NCBI RefSeq assembly: GCF_032854445.1
Contig: NC_088298.1
Span: 5,886,160 to 5,950,159 of the forward strand
Origin: Liolophura sinensis
Lineage: Eukaryota > Mollusca > Polyplacophora > Chitonida > Chitonidae
Reading direction: 5' to 3'
Length of the DNA: 64,000 nucleotides
A program made the translations under genes and the position numbers. The notes below the pieces were generated by a model. The model was not told the origin of the DNA. It was given only the letters and a program-made list of their open reading frames with translations, and did no database searches. The stretch's first letter is position 1; each line of letters begins with the position of its first letter. This document shows positions 51,647-63,759 of the stretch, piece by piece.

Positions 51647-51840
51647 ACCACCAAAAAAAAACAGATACAGGAAACTCTCCAGAGCTGTTTTTGATATAAT
51701 GGCAATCTTTGCACTTACTGTGCTGATTTCTTAAAAAAAAAATCAAAAGGTTTGATCTTGGGTTTTATTTTATGTATGTGTGGGTGTGTGTTATCTTTGC
51801 GTGTTTACCAGAAGTCGCTTTATCCGTGATGAGACATTCA

Positions 51841-52065
51841 TTAAAGGAGAAGAAAACATAAAAATTATGTCAAAATAAGATCAAAGGGTATGAAATTTTA
51901 TTTGCAATGATGGTTTTCAGTATTTTGCAGATTTTTTCTTTCAACAGAAAAGGGTGTTTGAAAAAAATTTGTACGGCGGGTATTGGGGACAACAATTTTG
52001 TATATATGGTCTTTACAAAATAATGTTCTCATGCCTGGAATAGTTTTGATAAGAATTTTCTAGGT
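51841..52065 (+). mobile_element. One-ended copy of the TTAA MITE family
   Basis: TTAA (51841) plus AGGAGAAGAAAACATAAAAA starts the copy. AGAAAAGGGTGTTTGAAA and GTACGGCGGGTATTGGGGAC follow as in 6661-7214. No matching right end was found before about 52500, so the copy is truncated. Confidence 0.65.
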
Positions 52066-52069
52066 TATT

Positions 52070-53340
52070 CAGGCCATCTAGACTTGGGTTGACTGTCTAT
52101 GACGTCACCCGCTGAGCTTTACCGGGCGACCGGCTGGAGATCGGCTGTGGTAGCAAAGCTATTGTTTTGGTGGATTTAAAGTCATAATTACGCTTCTCAG
52201 AGGCCTGTCACTAACATACTGTTTAAACAGGTTATAATCGTTATAATTAGGACAAGTAGCTAAATCTGGACACTAATCCTTTACTTTTTATGTGGTATTT
52301 TCTGTTTCATTTTAAGTAAGAAGCTATCCACTATAGACTCGATATAGGCTTATATTTTAGGGACGTACTATATACGTGTATATTCGCCACTAGGCCATGA
52401 CCGAGGAGGACTCCTTGCCTCAAAATTGAACAATTAAGGGAGACAACTCTTCATAGACAAAATCGAGTAGTTCTCGATCCGTCTAGCTAAATCTCTGTAT
52501 TATTTTTTTTAAAAAGCCCGCTGTCGTTCAATGTGTGACGTGAGTTATGATGACAAAAATAGCAAATGACTCAGGTGGTCTTTCACACAGAAGTCGCAAC
52601 ACAGTGCACGAGCATGCATATTTCAGGAGATGTATTTCCACACGTCACTGTACGTCTATATAAATGTATTAATTAAGAGGCGTAATTAATACAAGGATGA
52701 AATCCAAAGATGAGTGAATAAGGCACTTATTTCTTTGATTGGCCTTTCTATATATCGATCTAATACAATGCCCAAGGCAATATGCCTGATAAATGCCTGA
52801 CTATGATTAAAGGTCCAGAATATTACTGTAGGCATATTAAATTTATATTCCGAGAATTGCTTCGTATCGGTTATTCAAAGCAGATAAAGTTTTACTTTTT
52901 TAACACAATGCATATATGGCTGTTAATATATATTCTGGCGAAAATGAAACAAGCGTATACAGCAGCGTCATCTTAGTGTCTGGGCTTAAGGCACGCGGGG
53001 AAGAAGGGGTGCGCAACGATCTGAGAAAACTAGGCAAGGATCCAAGCAGTGTCCGCCTACAGGCCTCGGAAACTTCGTGATATCATATATATGTACATGC
53101 TATTGTATACATTGTCTTGCATATGCGTGCTCTAAGCCATGTCGGGAGCACCGAGAGATAGGGTTATATTTCACTGACACAAAATAGCTGACATTGAAAG
53201 TTGCTAATTTAATTTTGAATGTCTAATGTTCTTCCTTCGCGTTATTTGTGAAGATGTATTGCCCTTAACTTCATAGCCGCAGTGTATAGCCACGCCCACT
53301 CTAAATTAAATTTTATATATATATATTATATATATATATA
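52070..53340. other. Intergenic region without recognised genes
   Basis: AT-rich sequence. A motif AATTAAGGGAGACAACTC lies at 52433-52450, and a (TA)n run at 53315-53343. No supported exon is seen. Confidence 0.5.
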
Positions 53341-53364
53341 TATAGGTCATTTATTTCTGACAGG

Positions 53365-53516
53365 AGGGAAGGTCTGCCAGCAACCTGCGGATGGTCGTGG
53401 GTTTCCCCCGGGCACTGCCCGGTTTCCTCCCACCATAATGCTGGCCGCCGTCGTATAGGTGAAATATTCTTGAGTACGGCGTAAAACACAAATCAAATAA
53501 ATAAATAAATAAATCA
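53365..53516 (+). mobile_element. Family A SINE, 3' half
   Basis: GGAAGGTCTGCCAGCAACCT through TGGCCGCCGTCGTATAGGTG to ATTCTTGAGTACGGCGTAAA and (AAAT)n. It begins next to a (TA)n microsatellite. Confidence 0.9.
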
Positions 53517-54539
53517 AATTTCTGACAAAACTGATGTATACAGCATAAACGGTTTATATATGCGGTATACATACACTAAATATTACATGCATCCATGAAA
53601 AACATGACAACAGTACCGATATACGCTCTTGATAAACACACAGATCTGGTATATTTACGCACATGTACGTTCAATAATTCACTCATTTATTATTTTTTTC
53701 TCGTGTTGTAGCCTTTTGATATAGCAAACACTGATTTGATGCTGGAGGTATCTACATGAATATCTGAGAATACTTCAGTCAGGGGTAAAATAATTCAATA
53801 ACAAACCTATATACCTATTCCATATACATGCATGCATATGTAACAACTAGGCTATTAAATATCGTTGACTATTTTTTTCTTATTAAAATCATGGCTTAGC
53901 TGATAAAATGAAAATGAAATAAAAATAATATTAACAAAGTAAAAAAAAAAATCATGCTAAGATTCAAATATCGCGGGTTCAGTCCGGACGCTTGAGGATT
54001 TGCCGAATAAGCCATGTGTCCATCTATATAAAGCGACGCTGACCTTGTGCAGTACGCATGTATAGTTTGTCAGGCATGTACTATACTGCTGAGCCAACGC
54101 ACGTTCTCATATACATGCTATTAGCATACAAAGTGCTAAATATTTCGCTGATAGTAAAATATATCGTCAGACAGCCTTATCAACAAGCCATGTTATATTT
54201 CAACAGGCCATTCAGTAATTGTTATCATTCCAAGGCTGATGACAGACTGTAGGGTACACGGGTGAATACAGCACCCACGGGCGAAAACCCACTATGCGTA
54301 GGCTGCTGGTATGGGCAAATCAATAGTACGGTAGGCCTAGTTACAGGAATGCCGCAGTGAATGTACCGGCTTGCCGTAGTGCTCAGTTGGCCTGGGAAAT
54401 ACATAGACTGAGCTACATACATAAAAGGCATTTTAAAAAGCACAAACAAACACCAATCGAAATTTGTGAGACTACCGCATGACCGAGCAGAAATCGCGAG
54501 ACACTTCATTTTACTAGATAGCTCAGTTCAGCGCTAACT

Positions 54540-55137
54540 CCTATCTTTTCTGTCGCGTGAACTCTGACCCCTCGTTTTGCTGCAGTGTGGAGCTCGTACC
54601 GACCCGCACGTTTCAGGTATTTGCCGTGTTATACGGGAAGTCCGCCGCAGCACCATGGGGGCCCGAGTTGGAGTGACGTCACCGTGAACTCACCTTATTC
54701 TCTTCGCCCTCTGGTCTTCGTCTTCCTGTAAACAATCGGTTGTTAGACACTAGGTGAGCTTTGGCTGTTTCGCGAGTTCATTCATTCACGCGGAAGCGCA
54801 ATACATCTAAAGAAGCGAGAAGGACAAATTTGGATTCGGAAAAATTGGCTGCTGCAAATATTTAACTACTCTGTGAACTGAAACCATCACCGAGTTGCTC
54901 TAAAAATAATGTTCTTCTCTCGAGCGGTCGGTTGCCATGTTTAGTGAACCCCTGCGACTCGGGTTGATTCTCCACGGCGACTCGTTACAACCTAGCCGAA
55001 GTGTTCCGCACATTTTCGTCCACAATATCATCGCCGTAACTGGAATTTTCGTGAATACTTTGGCTTGTGGGGGTGTATATTCTTTATTAAGGACAGCGGC
55101 CTGAAGACAACTTTCCGTGCTTGGTCCACACAATCAA
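54540..55137 (+). promoter_or_regulatory. Promoter-like region and probable noncoding first exon
   Basis: The region is richer in GC and CpG than its surroundings. A perfect CRE, TGACGTCA, is at 54674-54681. Downstream a likely 5' exon ends at the strong donor ATCAAA|GTAAGTAC (55137/55138). The only ATG frame of note inside (from 54936, 56 codons) stops before the donor and resembles nothing I know. An AAAATGGCGGCC motif, a YY1-type site, lies in the presumed intron at about 55640. The gene served would lie mainly beyond the right edge and cannot be named. Confidence 0.5.
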
Positions 55138-55139
55138 AG

Positions 55140-57800
55140 TAAGTACTTGTAAATTGGAGGAGCCGCCAAGCGTGCATGTTGAGGTTATACCTCACTCGAC
55201 GCCATGTTACGAAGGTTTAGAAGCAGCAGTCACGTGTATGGTCTAAATATGGAGAATTTCTCCCTGTCCCTGTCTTATATTTTCAGCTACATGTTTCGTT
55301 CGTGTTTGTGGCCGTTTGACCTGTGAAAATTTGTAGATGTCACTGGTCAATTGTGGCTTGCGTTTTCCGCTGAAAAGCTCTCCAAATCGGGACACACATT
55401 TCGCTCTGTAGTCGTACAAGCTTCGTACAGGGGCATGTGCTCGCAACCAAAAGCTGTCCACATGCTTTCCCAGTTTTTGAAGGCTTCTTGCATTCGTGTG
55501 CCCCGGAAGAACGTCGTGATAGTAAGAAATGAACCGTCTACGTGAAACTGGTGGTTATTTTTGTGCACTATATCTGTAACAACGGCTTACACTTTCTGCG
55601 AGATCGTTGCATATTGCAGTGCCGTTTGATGACGTATTCAAAATGGCGGCCTCCTTGTATGAAAGTCAGGCCACAGATCCACACCCACTTTCAGTTCAGT
55701 TTCGGTTTTGCCCATAAACAAACCCTCACCATTGTATTGTGTGCTTCAGTTTGGCAGGTTACAGTGCCCTTTTTTCACAAGATTTGCCATCCGCTGAAAA
55801 CAATGCTGAAATCACTGAAATATTCCAGTTTGTAATCCCCACATGAATGTTTCAGTATCAGTGATGGATGAAATTTGGTAGTCATGCTAACGTGTGTTTT
55901 TGGAGGGTAAATTAATGTTACTTTGTTGTTCTGGGACCAAGTCTTCACATTAGTTTCAAGTGTCCTTATCTCCACAATATGGCTGAAAAAGTATTGAGTG
56001 GCATTGTGCAATAATCATGCATTCTTTTGTTCAAGTGTCACTGCGTCAGTCATGGTGAAAATAGAGAAATGTGCTCTGTGCTCCTAGTTTTCATGTTGAT
56101 AAAACAGCACCTGCAGAAATGACGACAGTCTTGGGGAGTGAGCATGTAATCAGTCGGGTAAATGTTCAGATTGTTAACAGAATACACTGATGAAAAACAT
56201 ATTTGAAAGTAAACTCTTTGGAGTGAGTGGTATGATCAAAGTATTCATGGTCCAGTGTTGCATAACCTGGACAATGAGGGTCATACCACTTTCACCAAAG
56301 GGATGTTTTCAGACACCTGTTTACAGGATTGCAGCAGGCTTGTCCCAATGCTGACTACCTCAGGCCTGAAACCCTATCATGTCATAATAGACTAACAACG
56401 GGCAAACCGTTTTACACATAGACTGTCAGGTCAAACATCTTGTAGATCTACGTGGCTCCGATTTGAACCTGGGTCTTCCAACAACAGAACTTCTTGGGCC
56501 TATTATGATTACATTCATAATTGAGAATCATTTGAAGCCTGGTTTTGCTCTTGCTTTGTAAGACACTCCTCAGGAATGTAATTTATAAAACATGTGCGAT
56601 GACTGCTATTCGTGTTACAGTACACTCATAATATAACTATGATACAATGCTTTGCTGGGCACGTGTAAATCTTTCTTGTATTCTTTAAAGAGGCCAATTT
56701 GTGCTGTATTGCCAATGAAAAAAGGTTCAACATTTATTGCTTCAGTTTTATAAGTATTTAATTGACCATTCTATAACTATAAACTAGTATACCGGGCTTG
56801 AATTAAAAAAACCTGTGGCTTGCAACGTTTTTCCAGTCATAAATGTTTAGCAGGCCAAAAAGCATATGACCTGCAATTTTTAAACATGGCTTGCCAATTT
56901 AGGAGTTCAGTTAAATTAAATTCTGAGGGCTATTTTCAACAATTTCTGGTATTTTGCCTGTCTCCACGTTTAACAATTTTCCCATTCAGTGGCATGAAAA
57001 AACTCAGCTTCAAAGGTTTCAGTCAAGATTTGTGGCTATCGTTTATCATCTACGCAGCTGTCTCACAGTCTGAATATCCACGTATTCTGCCGGTGGCCTT
57101 GGATACAATCTAGATTTTGATGAGAGAAAAAACTAAAATTTTGTCAGCTTTTCTGCATATAACTATTCTAAAATGGATTTAAATATGTACGAGTTATTGA
57201 AAGGATCCTTTTATCTTGAATCCACAAAAGAAGTTGACATGAGTTTCCCTTTTAGTCGATGTAACAATGGAAGTGCATGTAGCGATGCAAGTGTGCGCAA
57301 GCAAAGGGAGATCATTTGTTAAGTAGCTTTCAGCTCAGAGTTACTCCTTGTAACATCTCTCTCTGGTTTGCAGTGAATAATAAATTTGTTGTATCTTTAT
57401 CATGCTGCTATTGACATCTCATGCTTGACCTGCCATTTTATTTGTTGGGGTTTTTTGGCAGTCCTGTTTTAAGTTGGCCTGCTACTCTTAATTTCTGGCC
57501 TGCTGTTCACCATTGACAGACCGTCATTTCGAGCCCCGGTATACATTGATAGGTGAAAACATGATTATATATCAAGTAATGTGTGATGCATTCATGCTGA
57601 GGTAGAGATGCCTTAATTACTCAGATTTTGCTTCATGTACTTAAGTAACCAGATCTTGAAATTTGTGGGAGACTGAAATTGACTGTTTCAATCTCAGACG
57701 AGATGAAATTTCACACTCGATCTTTGCAGGGGAATTTGTAGATTCCCTTGCTTTTGCTGCTTGTGAGGGCGACACTACTGTTGATGATACTCTTGCTGCA
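55140..57800. other. Presumed intron or intergenic DNA
   Basis: No supported exon. A frame at about 57735-57830 is open for about 30 codons and bounded by splice-like sites, but its right end is the head of a SINE. The rest is AT-rich single-copy-looking sequence. Confidence 0.45.
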
Positions 57801-57805
57801 TCTGG

Positions 57806-58040
57806 GGCCTCCATGACAAAGGTGGTTAGCATCCCCGCACGGCACAATGACCCAAGAGCCTCTCACCAATGCAGCCGTTGTGAGTTCAAGTCCAACTCAT
57901 GTTGACTTCCTCTCTGGCCGTAAGAGAAAAGGTCTGTCAGCAACGTGCAAATGATTGAATTTCCCCTAGTTTTCGGTCTGGTTTTCTCCCAGCGTAATGC
58001 TGGCCGCCGTCATATGAGTGAAATATTCTTGAGTATATCT
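57806..58040 (+). mobile_element. Family A SINE, nearly full length
   Basis: The head GGCCTCCATGACAAAGGTGG and TTAGCATCCCCGCACGGCAC corresponds to the tRNA-derived start of the copy at 40.82 kb. The body and GAGTTCAAGTCCAACTCATG follow. The end TATTCTTGAGTATATCT is diverged and lacks the (AAAT)n tail. Confidence 0.8.
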
Positions 58041-60156
58041 AGTTTCACTTTGAAATTTTGTTTATTTTTGGCTGAGTTTTTCCGATGGCTAAAATTGGTC
58101 TAAAGATTGAAACTAACAAACATGCAGCTCCAACACATTCAAAACCTGGATCAAAATCGTAGCTAGATGGAGCTGTGAGCTGGCTGTTCAGTGACCCAGG
58201 ATAAAATCCAGATAGGGGCGGGATTCGTAACTTGTTTGTCTAAGACAAATCTAATGTAAAAAACAATGTTAAAACTCCAGTGAGGTCAGTCAAAGTTATA
58301 AATTATGCACTGTCAAAGAATATGGATGATTGTATAGTCTGGTAATTTGCTCTGTTCGTTAGAGTTTCTTTCACAAAAAGTCAGCTCGCATTTTCTTTGA
58401 ACAGGATTAGCACTTGAAAATATGCTGATGTGTTTTAGTATCCATTACACCTGGCATGCATCATTTTTGCCTTAAAGTGTCCATCATGTTTTTGATAGCT
58501 TCACAAAGTAAAGGTTTTTTTTATTACTGTTATATATAAAATTTGAGGGTTACATGTAATTTGGAACAGGACATGTTAAACATTGTCTGATAGCAACAAG
58601 GTTTGAAATCAAAAATGAAAATGTTGACATCAAAATCACTTTCGTGCCACCATTAAGTAGAAAACAGTGGTGAATGTATGCTACTTTGTGAGCAACACCG
58701 CAAACAAATACATTTCTATTTGTTTTGGCACTAATATAGATTTGCATCTTTTTTTAGGTTTTAAGATACAATTCTGTTTTGATTGGTCTTGTGGCTGTGA
58801 CTTACGAAGGGACATAACTCTAGCAACACAAGACTGAGTGCCTTCATTGCCAGGTGTCCACTTGTTCGCTAAATAGAGTTATATATATGTTTGCATGTTG
58901 GCCTGCATCACCTGTAATATGCATAACTTCAAAGGATATATGCAGGTTTAAACCAGGTAGTATGTGACAACCTTAGTTACAGTACCAGTATTTTGAAATT
59001 AGCAAAGTTCTTATGAATTTACCATTTGGTGGAAATTTTGATCCAAATCAAGGTCAAACCCACCACAATCCAGGGCTTGTATTTTATCATATTCTTATGA
59101 AAACAAGTTGAATCAAGATTAATTTTGCATCTAGTTATGTGGCAGTATGTACTACTTCAGATTCATGTCCTGTGAATCATTCACTGTTCATTGGCATCTC
59201 ACTAGGTCAAGGGTCAGAGGTTAAACAGGCTGATGTAATGAGGCAGTAGTTTTGCACACAAAAATAGGCGCTGCCATTGAAAATATAAACCTCAGGGTAA
59301 AAATGTTGATATTATTTGTAAGCTCTTCAAAGTGATGACCTCAGCAGAAATTGTTTTTATCCATGAATAGCTTATGTGCAATAGATTCCATTTAGATTGT
59401 AAAACATCATGCAAGTGGATAAAATGCTGCAAGTGATTGTTGATGTGGCTGAAATTATGAATATTTGCATGATACAAAATCATAACAATCATAACAAATT
59501 ATAGTGTCAGTATAACTTTTATAGAGTCAGTTTACATACGGTCAGTCAGATTTTAAAGAGCATTTACGCTGAATTTAAATTATGAATTTAATTATGAAAA
59601 TATGAATTTTCCCATAATTTTTTGTCTTTGTTTTTTTTTTGGTGAATGAAGTGTATTTTGCCTCAGGCAGCATGTACATGTATACATAACGATATCCTAA
59701 ATGCAGAAAATTTTGTCTTTAAAGTGAACAAAGTTCGTCATGCTGGACAATCAACATGTACATACACATGCTTATAGTCCTGTATGTAACTGTAAGTATC
59801 TCTGTACCGATGGGCCTGTGTAGGCCTATACATGTAAGTCTTCCAATTTTCTCAACCCAATAACTCAATCAACTTCAGATTTTCCAGGTGTACTCCTGTC
59901 GACCCAAAATAGTAAAGGGTTGAGTATTTTCAAAAAAATGTGTACTGTGGTAGGTTTACCCAGGTCCTCCATTACAGACAGAATAACTGATAGGCCTTTT
60001 GTGGGTGGAGAAGACAGATGAATTGTACAAGAAGACAGTTGGCTATTAGTTAAAAAAAAATAAATATAGGAAAAGAGCAATAGACCCATTTTCACATCCC
60101 TTGGGCTCTATTTTGTTTTATTACTTAGTCTTACATGTGTATGTATGTATGTCATA

Positions 60157-60157
60157 T

Positions 60158-60198
<41 letters not shown>
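60157..60198. repeat. (TA)n microsatellite
   Basis: A run of TA dinucleotides about 34 bases long is flanked by ACATGTA-rich sequence. It is a simple repeat of no assigned function. Confidence 0.9.
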
Positions 60199-60199
<1 letters not shown>

Positions 60200-60424
60200 G
60201 TGCAGTGACTTGGTGTGAAATGAGTATACATGTATTTGTTTGCTAAAGACCCATAATGGATTAATTACTGGGGTGATAGACTAATAATGAGTAGACAGAA
60301 CACTCTGATACAAACATATTACCCTGCCCCCTCCCACACACACATGCACAGTATAGTCCAGGTAAATCTGACCCGTGACCTAATTACAGGTAGATCGACC
60401 AGACTTTTGTACAGGTGTACACAT

Positions 60425-60650
60425 GTATACTGTAATTCTTCAGCCTTTCGCATGTTTGTATTTCAGCATATTGTGAAGTTATTATTCTGTGTAGACTGAT
60501 AAAATTATGCTTTTGGTGAAGCCCTGAAATTGGCCAACCCAACCAATGTAGTTTTGTCTCCAAAATCAAATTAAAAATTTGCATAGATTTTACTGAAAGA
60601 TGCTCTTTCATAAGTGAGAAGATTGAGGAATTAAGGCATGTACATCCGGC
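60425..60650 (-). repeat. Family D element, inverted copy
   Basis: On the minus strand the blocks are CTTATGAAAGAGCATCTTTC, TTTGGAGACAAAACTACATT, GGTTGGGTTGGCCAATTTCA, AAAAGCATAATTTTATCAGT and AATATGCTGAAATACAAAC. The outer sequence TAATTCTTCAGCCTTTCGC on the plus strand suggests inverted ends. Confidence 0.65.
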
Positions 60651-60817
60651 CTGGCAAGGGTAATAATACTCAAGGATATTGTGTTACGTTAAAACAAAAA
60701 AAAAAAAAAAAAAAACAGGAAGAAGATAGCATTTTTGTAATCTTGCCCATTATGAGTAGAAGTACAGTAACACATACTGCTGTACTGTTAGGCCATGTAC
60801 ATGAATGTTGAAGTCCA

Positions 60818-60987
60818 GGTCATCCTCGTTGGCCGTACGTGGGAAGGTCTTCCAGCAACCTGCGGATGGTCGTGGGCTTTCCCCGGGCCCTGCCCAGTTT
60901 CCACCCACCGTAATACTGGCTGCTGTCGTATAAGTGAAATATTCTTGAGTAAGGGGTCGAACACCAATGAAATAAATAAATAAATAG
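60818..60987 (+). mobile_element. Family A SINE, head truncated
   Basis: TGGCCGTACGTGGGAAGGTC, then CCAGCAACCTGCGGATGGTC and TACTGGCTGCTGTCGTATAA, lead to ATTCTTGAGTAAGGGGTCGA and (AAAT)n. Confidence 0.9.
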
Positions 60988-62439
60988 TTGTAAATGTGTA
61001 GAATGAAAGTTCACCATGTCTGCGAAAAAGCCATGATTAAATACAGATGTATTAAGAAAAATTCAGGTCATAGGTTTAGCCAAGGGAGTGTCTCCATGTC
61101 GTTGAAATTTCCTATTCTGACAGGGATGGGAGAAATAGAGGTAGTGAAAATAGGAGAAAATTGGAAATGAGACAGCCTGATTTCAAATTCTGGCTAAATA
61201 TTTACTTCAGATTGTAAGAAAGACATATGCTGACCATTCTGTTTTTACTCTGTAAAAGCGCCTGGATTGTGCCCATAAGATGTGAAAATCTGGTGGAAGG
61301 TCAAGCCACAGTTGATAATGAACACCTACCCAAATTGTTAAGTTAACACGTTTTTCAGTACTGAGAGAAAAGAATATAAAATTACTTGGTGCGTTTATTT
61401 TTTGTTGAGTTTATGACTGATATATCCAGGATTTTGTCAGGGTTTCACTGTTTGATGGTGTGAGATGTTTTTTGTTGTTAGCACGCAGTTTTTGAGTTAC
61501 ATCCTTACGACAAGAACATGGCGCTCTGGTGCAAAATGTTGTCGCCACTTCACGGCACAGTAGGGCTACTTAAGAACAAATGACTGACAGAACATTATTT
61601 TTGCACTATTGGGAATCCAAACCTACCCCAAAACACAATTCAGAAGATCCAACCAATCTTTCTTATTTAGTTTTCTGTATGCTATGTACCACTCCATGTT
61701 AAAACTAGCCGATTGGCCTACAGTGCCGCAAAGCAACGAAGTTGTCACAAAGGGACGTCTCTCTGTTGTAACGTAGTTCAAAACCTACGCTTTGTGTAGA
61801 TCTAGATCTGTGCTATTATACGTGTTGAACAGACAGGGCAAGGGAACTTACACTGTCAGCTGTAGTTTGACCTTTAAGCCTGTCTTGGCTGCCAAATGAA
61901 TGTTTCAAGTCGTTAACATGTCAAAAATCTAGTCTCCAGGAAGTGTGCTGCATTTGTTGAAGAAAAATACCGCAGATTCTTTACATATTTGAATTTAGCC
62001 CATTCTCTGTCCTCAGGTGGTGAAGCTGTGCGGAGCTATCTCCCTTGATTTGTGAGCTCTTGTGTGGCTGAAATGCCCCATGCTGTAGGATTATTGTTCT
62101 CTTGCACTGTGCTTTTCTGGGAATGTAACTAGAAAGAAAACATATAGATGTACAATAACTAATAAGATTTCTTATTCCTCACATTGTAAAGGAATTAAGA
62201 GAATTAGCCAGAAAATTTGTCAGTACTTAAAACTCAGCCAATCACCGAGCCAGCCCTAGATTCTGACTTGAAATGCATGTAAGTCCAGTCGGCGTTCCAG
62301 GGGTCTTGGGAGTTCACACAGATAACGAGACAGGGTGGGGGCAAACTAACGTAGATAAAAGACGTTATTGTATGGTAATTGTTAGATTGAATGCACATCT
62401 GTCTGTCGACGCGATGGTGCTGTTGGCACTTAGAGTAAA

Positions 62440-62509
62440 TGACGTAAAGTTTCGTCGGTTTCTCTCGTAAGCTTTGGCACGGGCTGAGTTAGCGGCAAGA
62501 TGACAAAAG
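62440..62509 (+). other. Candidate promoter and tiny first coding exon (RPL37-like start)
   Basis: A CRE-like TGACGTAA (62440-62447) and a pyrimidine tract (TTTCTCTCG, about 62458-62466) precede GGCAAG ATG ACA AAA G|GTGGGT. The ATG is at 62500 and the donor at 62510. Ribosomal protein L37 begins MTKG in animals, and in the human gene the first intron falls inside the Gly codon, the same phase as here. No second exon is visible before 64000, so this rests on 10 coding bases plus context. Confidence 0.3.
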
Positions 62510-63284
62510 GTGGGTGATTAGCTCCCCACCCATTCCAGAGTACAGGTTTATAATTCATGAATTAAGCCCAAGAAAGTATCAAGTCCGGCATTGACTATTA
62601 CATACCTATAAATTGCAAACACCTGTCTTGATCCATGGCCATGCCAAACAAGCTATGTACAAATGCTACAATGTACACCGCGAACCTTGAAACGACAAAC
62701 GTACGATTGTTCCGGTAATGTGGAAATTACGTCACAGCATTATTTTGTGAACTGTTGTCCATTCAGAGCCCGCATTACACAACAAATATTTGTACAGATG
62801 TATTTCAGGTACAGATTGATTTCACCGAGAAATATCTTACTAACCTCTGGTATAATTTGAATGAAGCATGTGACTTAATGTGCACATTTTGTTTCGTTAC
62901 AATCGGGACTGTCTTCCTACTGCAGAAGAGTTACCTTTTGGTTCCCGTGTTTTGAACTCGGGAACGTCCCATTAAACACAGAAAATATACTCAAAGCAAG
63001 GTTTCTGAAAACTATCACAACAAGCTTTGACCCCTTTTCGGTAGCACTGTGTGCCTTGAAGTAAGCCTGAATGTACTATATTCATCATAATTAAAACTGA
63101 GGAAAACATGAACTGTTGATGACAAGAGCATAGACTGACTGCTCAGTGAAGCGTGAGCTTGTTTATTAAGTTCGGAAACTGTCCATATAATCCCGACCAC
63201 CCCCGACATGGGAGACACAGGCTGAACACTACTACATCCTATATGCACAGGTTGGCGTAACATGTAGAGCTGTAATTGCACATA

Positions 63285-63440
63285 CCCTAATTTCTCAACC
63301 CCTTTGCTTATGAAAGTGGACCTTTCAGTGCAATTTACGCACATTTATAATTTGATTATAAAGACAAAATTACAGTGCTTGGATTAGGCTTCAGAAGAAG
63401 TGTAATTTTATCAATCTGCAGGATTCTGCTTGCAGTGGGC
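63285..63440 (+). repeat. Family D element fragment
   Basis: TACCCTAATTTCTCAACCCC, CCTTTCAGTGCAATTTACGC and AAGTGTAATTTTATCAATCT keep the family D order. The start resembles the 71-bp satellite core ACCCTAATTCTTCAACCTTT. Confidence 0.65.
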
Positions 63441-63759
63441 GGCGATGAGGGGCGGCATCCAGTAATAGCATTAAGCGCCCAGCATCAGACATGAAATCTT
63501 GATGCACCTGGTACTCCAAAATCAAGATAGCTGTATTTATAAATCGTGGAAGGGACAGATTAGCAATTGATCGTACCGTTTGGAAACTCCTTGTGACCAC
63601 TGTCTCTCAAAAGTGATCACACTACCGCATGTGATTGTAATTCTCATAAACATTGCGTCTTCGCCGAAAAGTGGCGTGTACAGATGCTTGTGACACTGCC
63701 TTCGGCACATTTCTCGGTTAGTGAGGATTGAATTTACTTGCTAATCTAAAGTGTACAGT

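Noticed and set aside
57663-57830. Plus-strand frame EFVDSLAFAACEGDTTVDD bounded by splice-like sites
   Set aside because: The apparent donor lies within the head of a SINE, and the peptide is not recognised; possible but unsupported.
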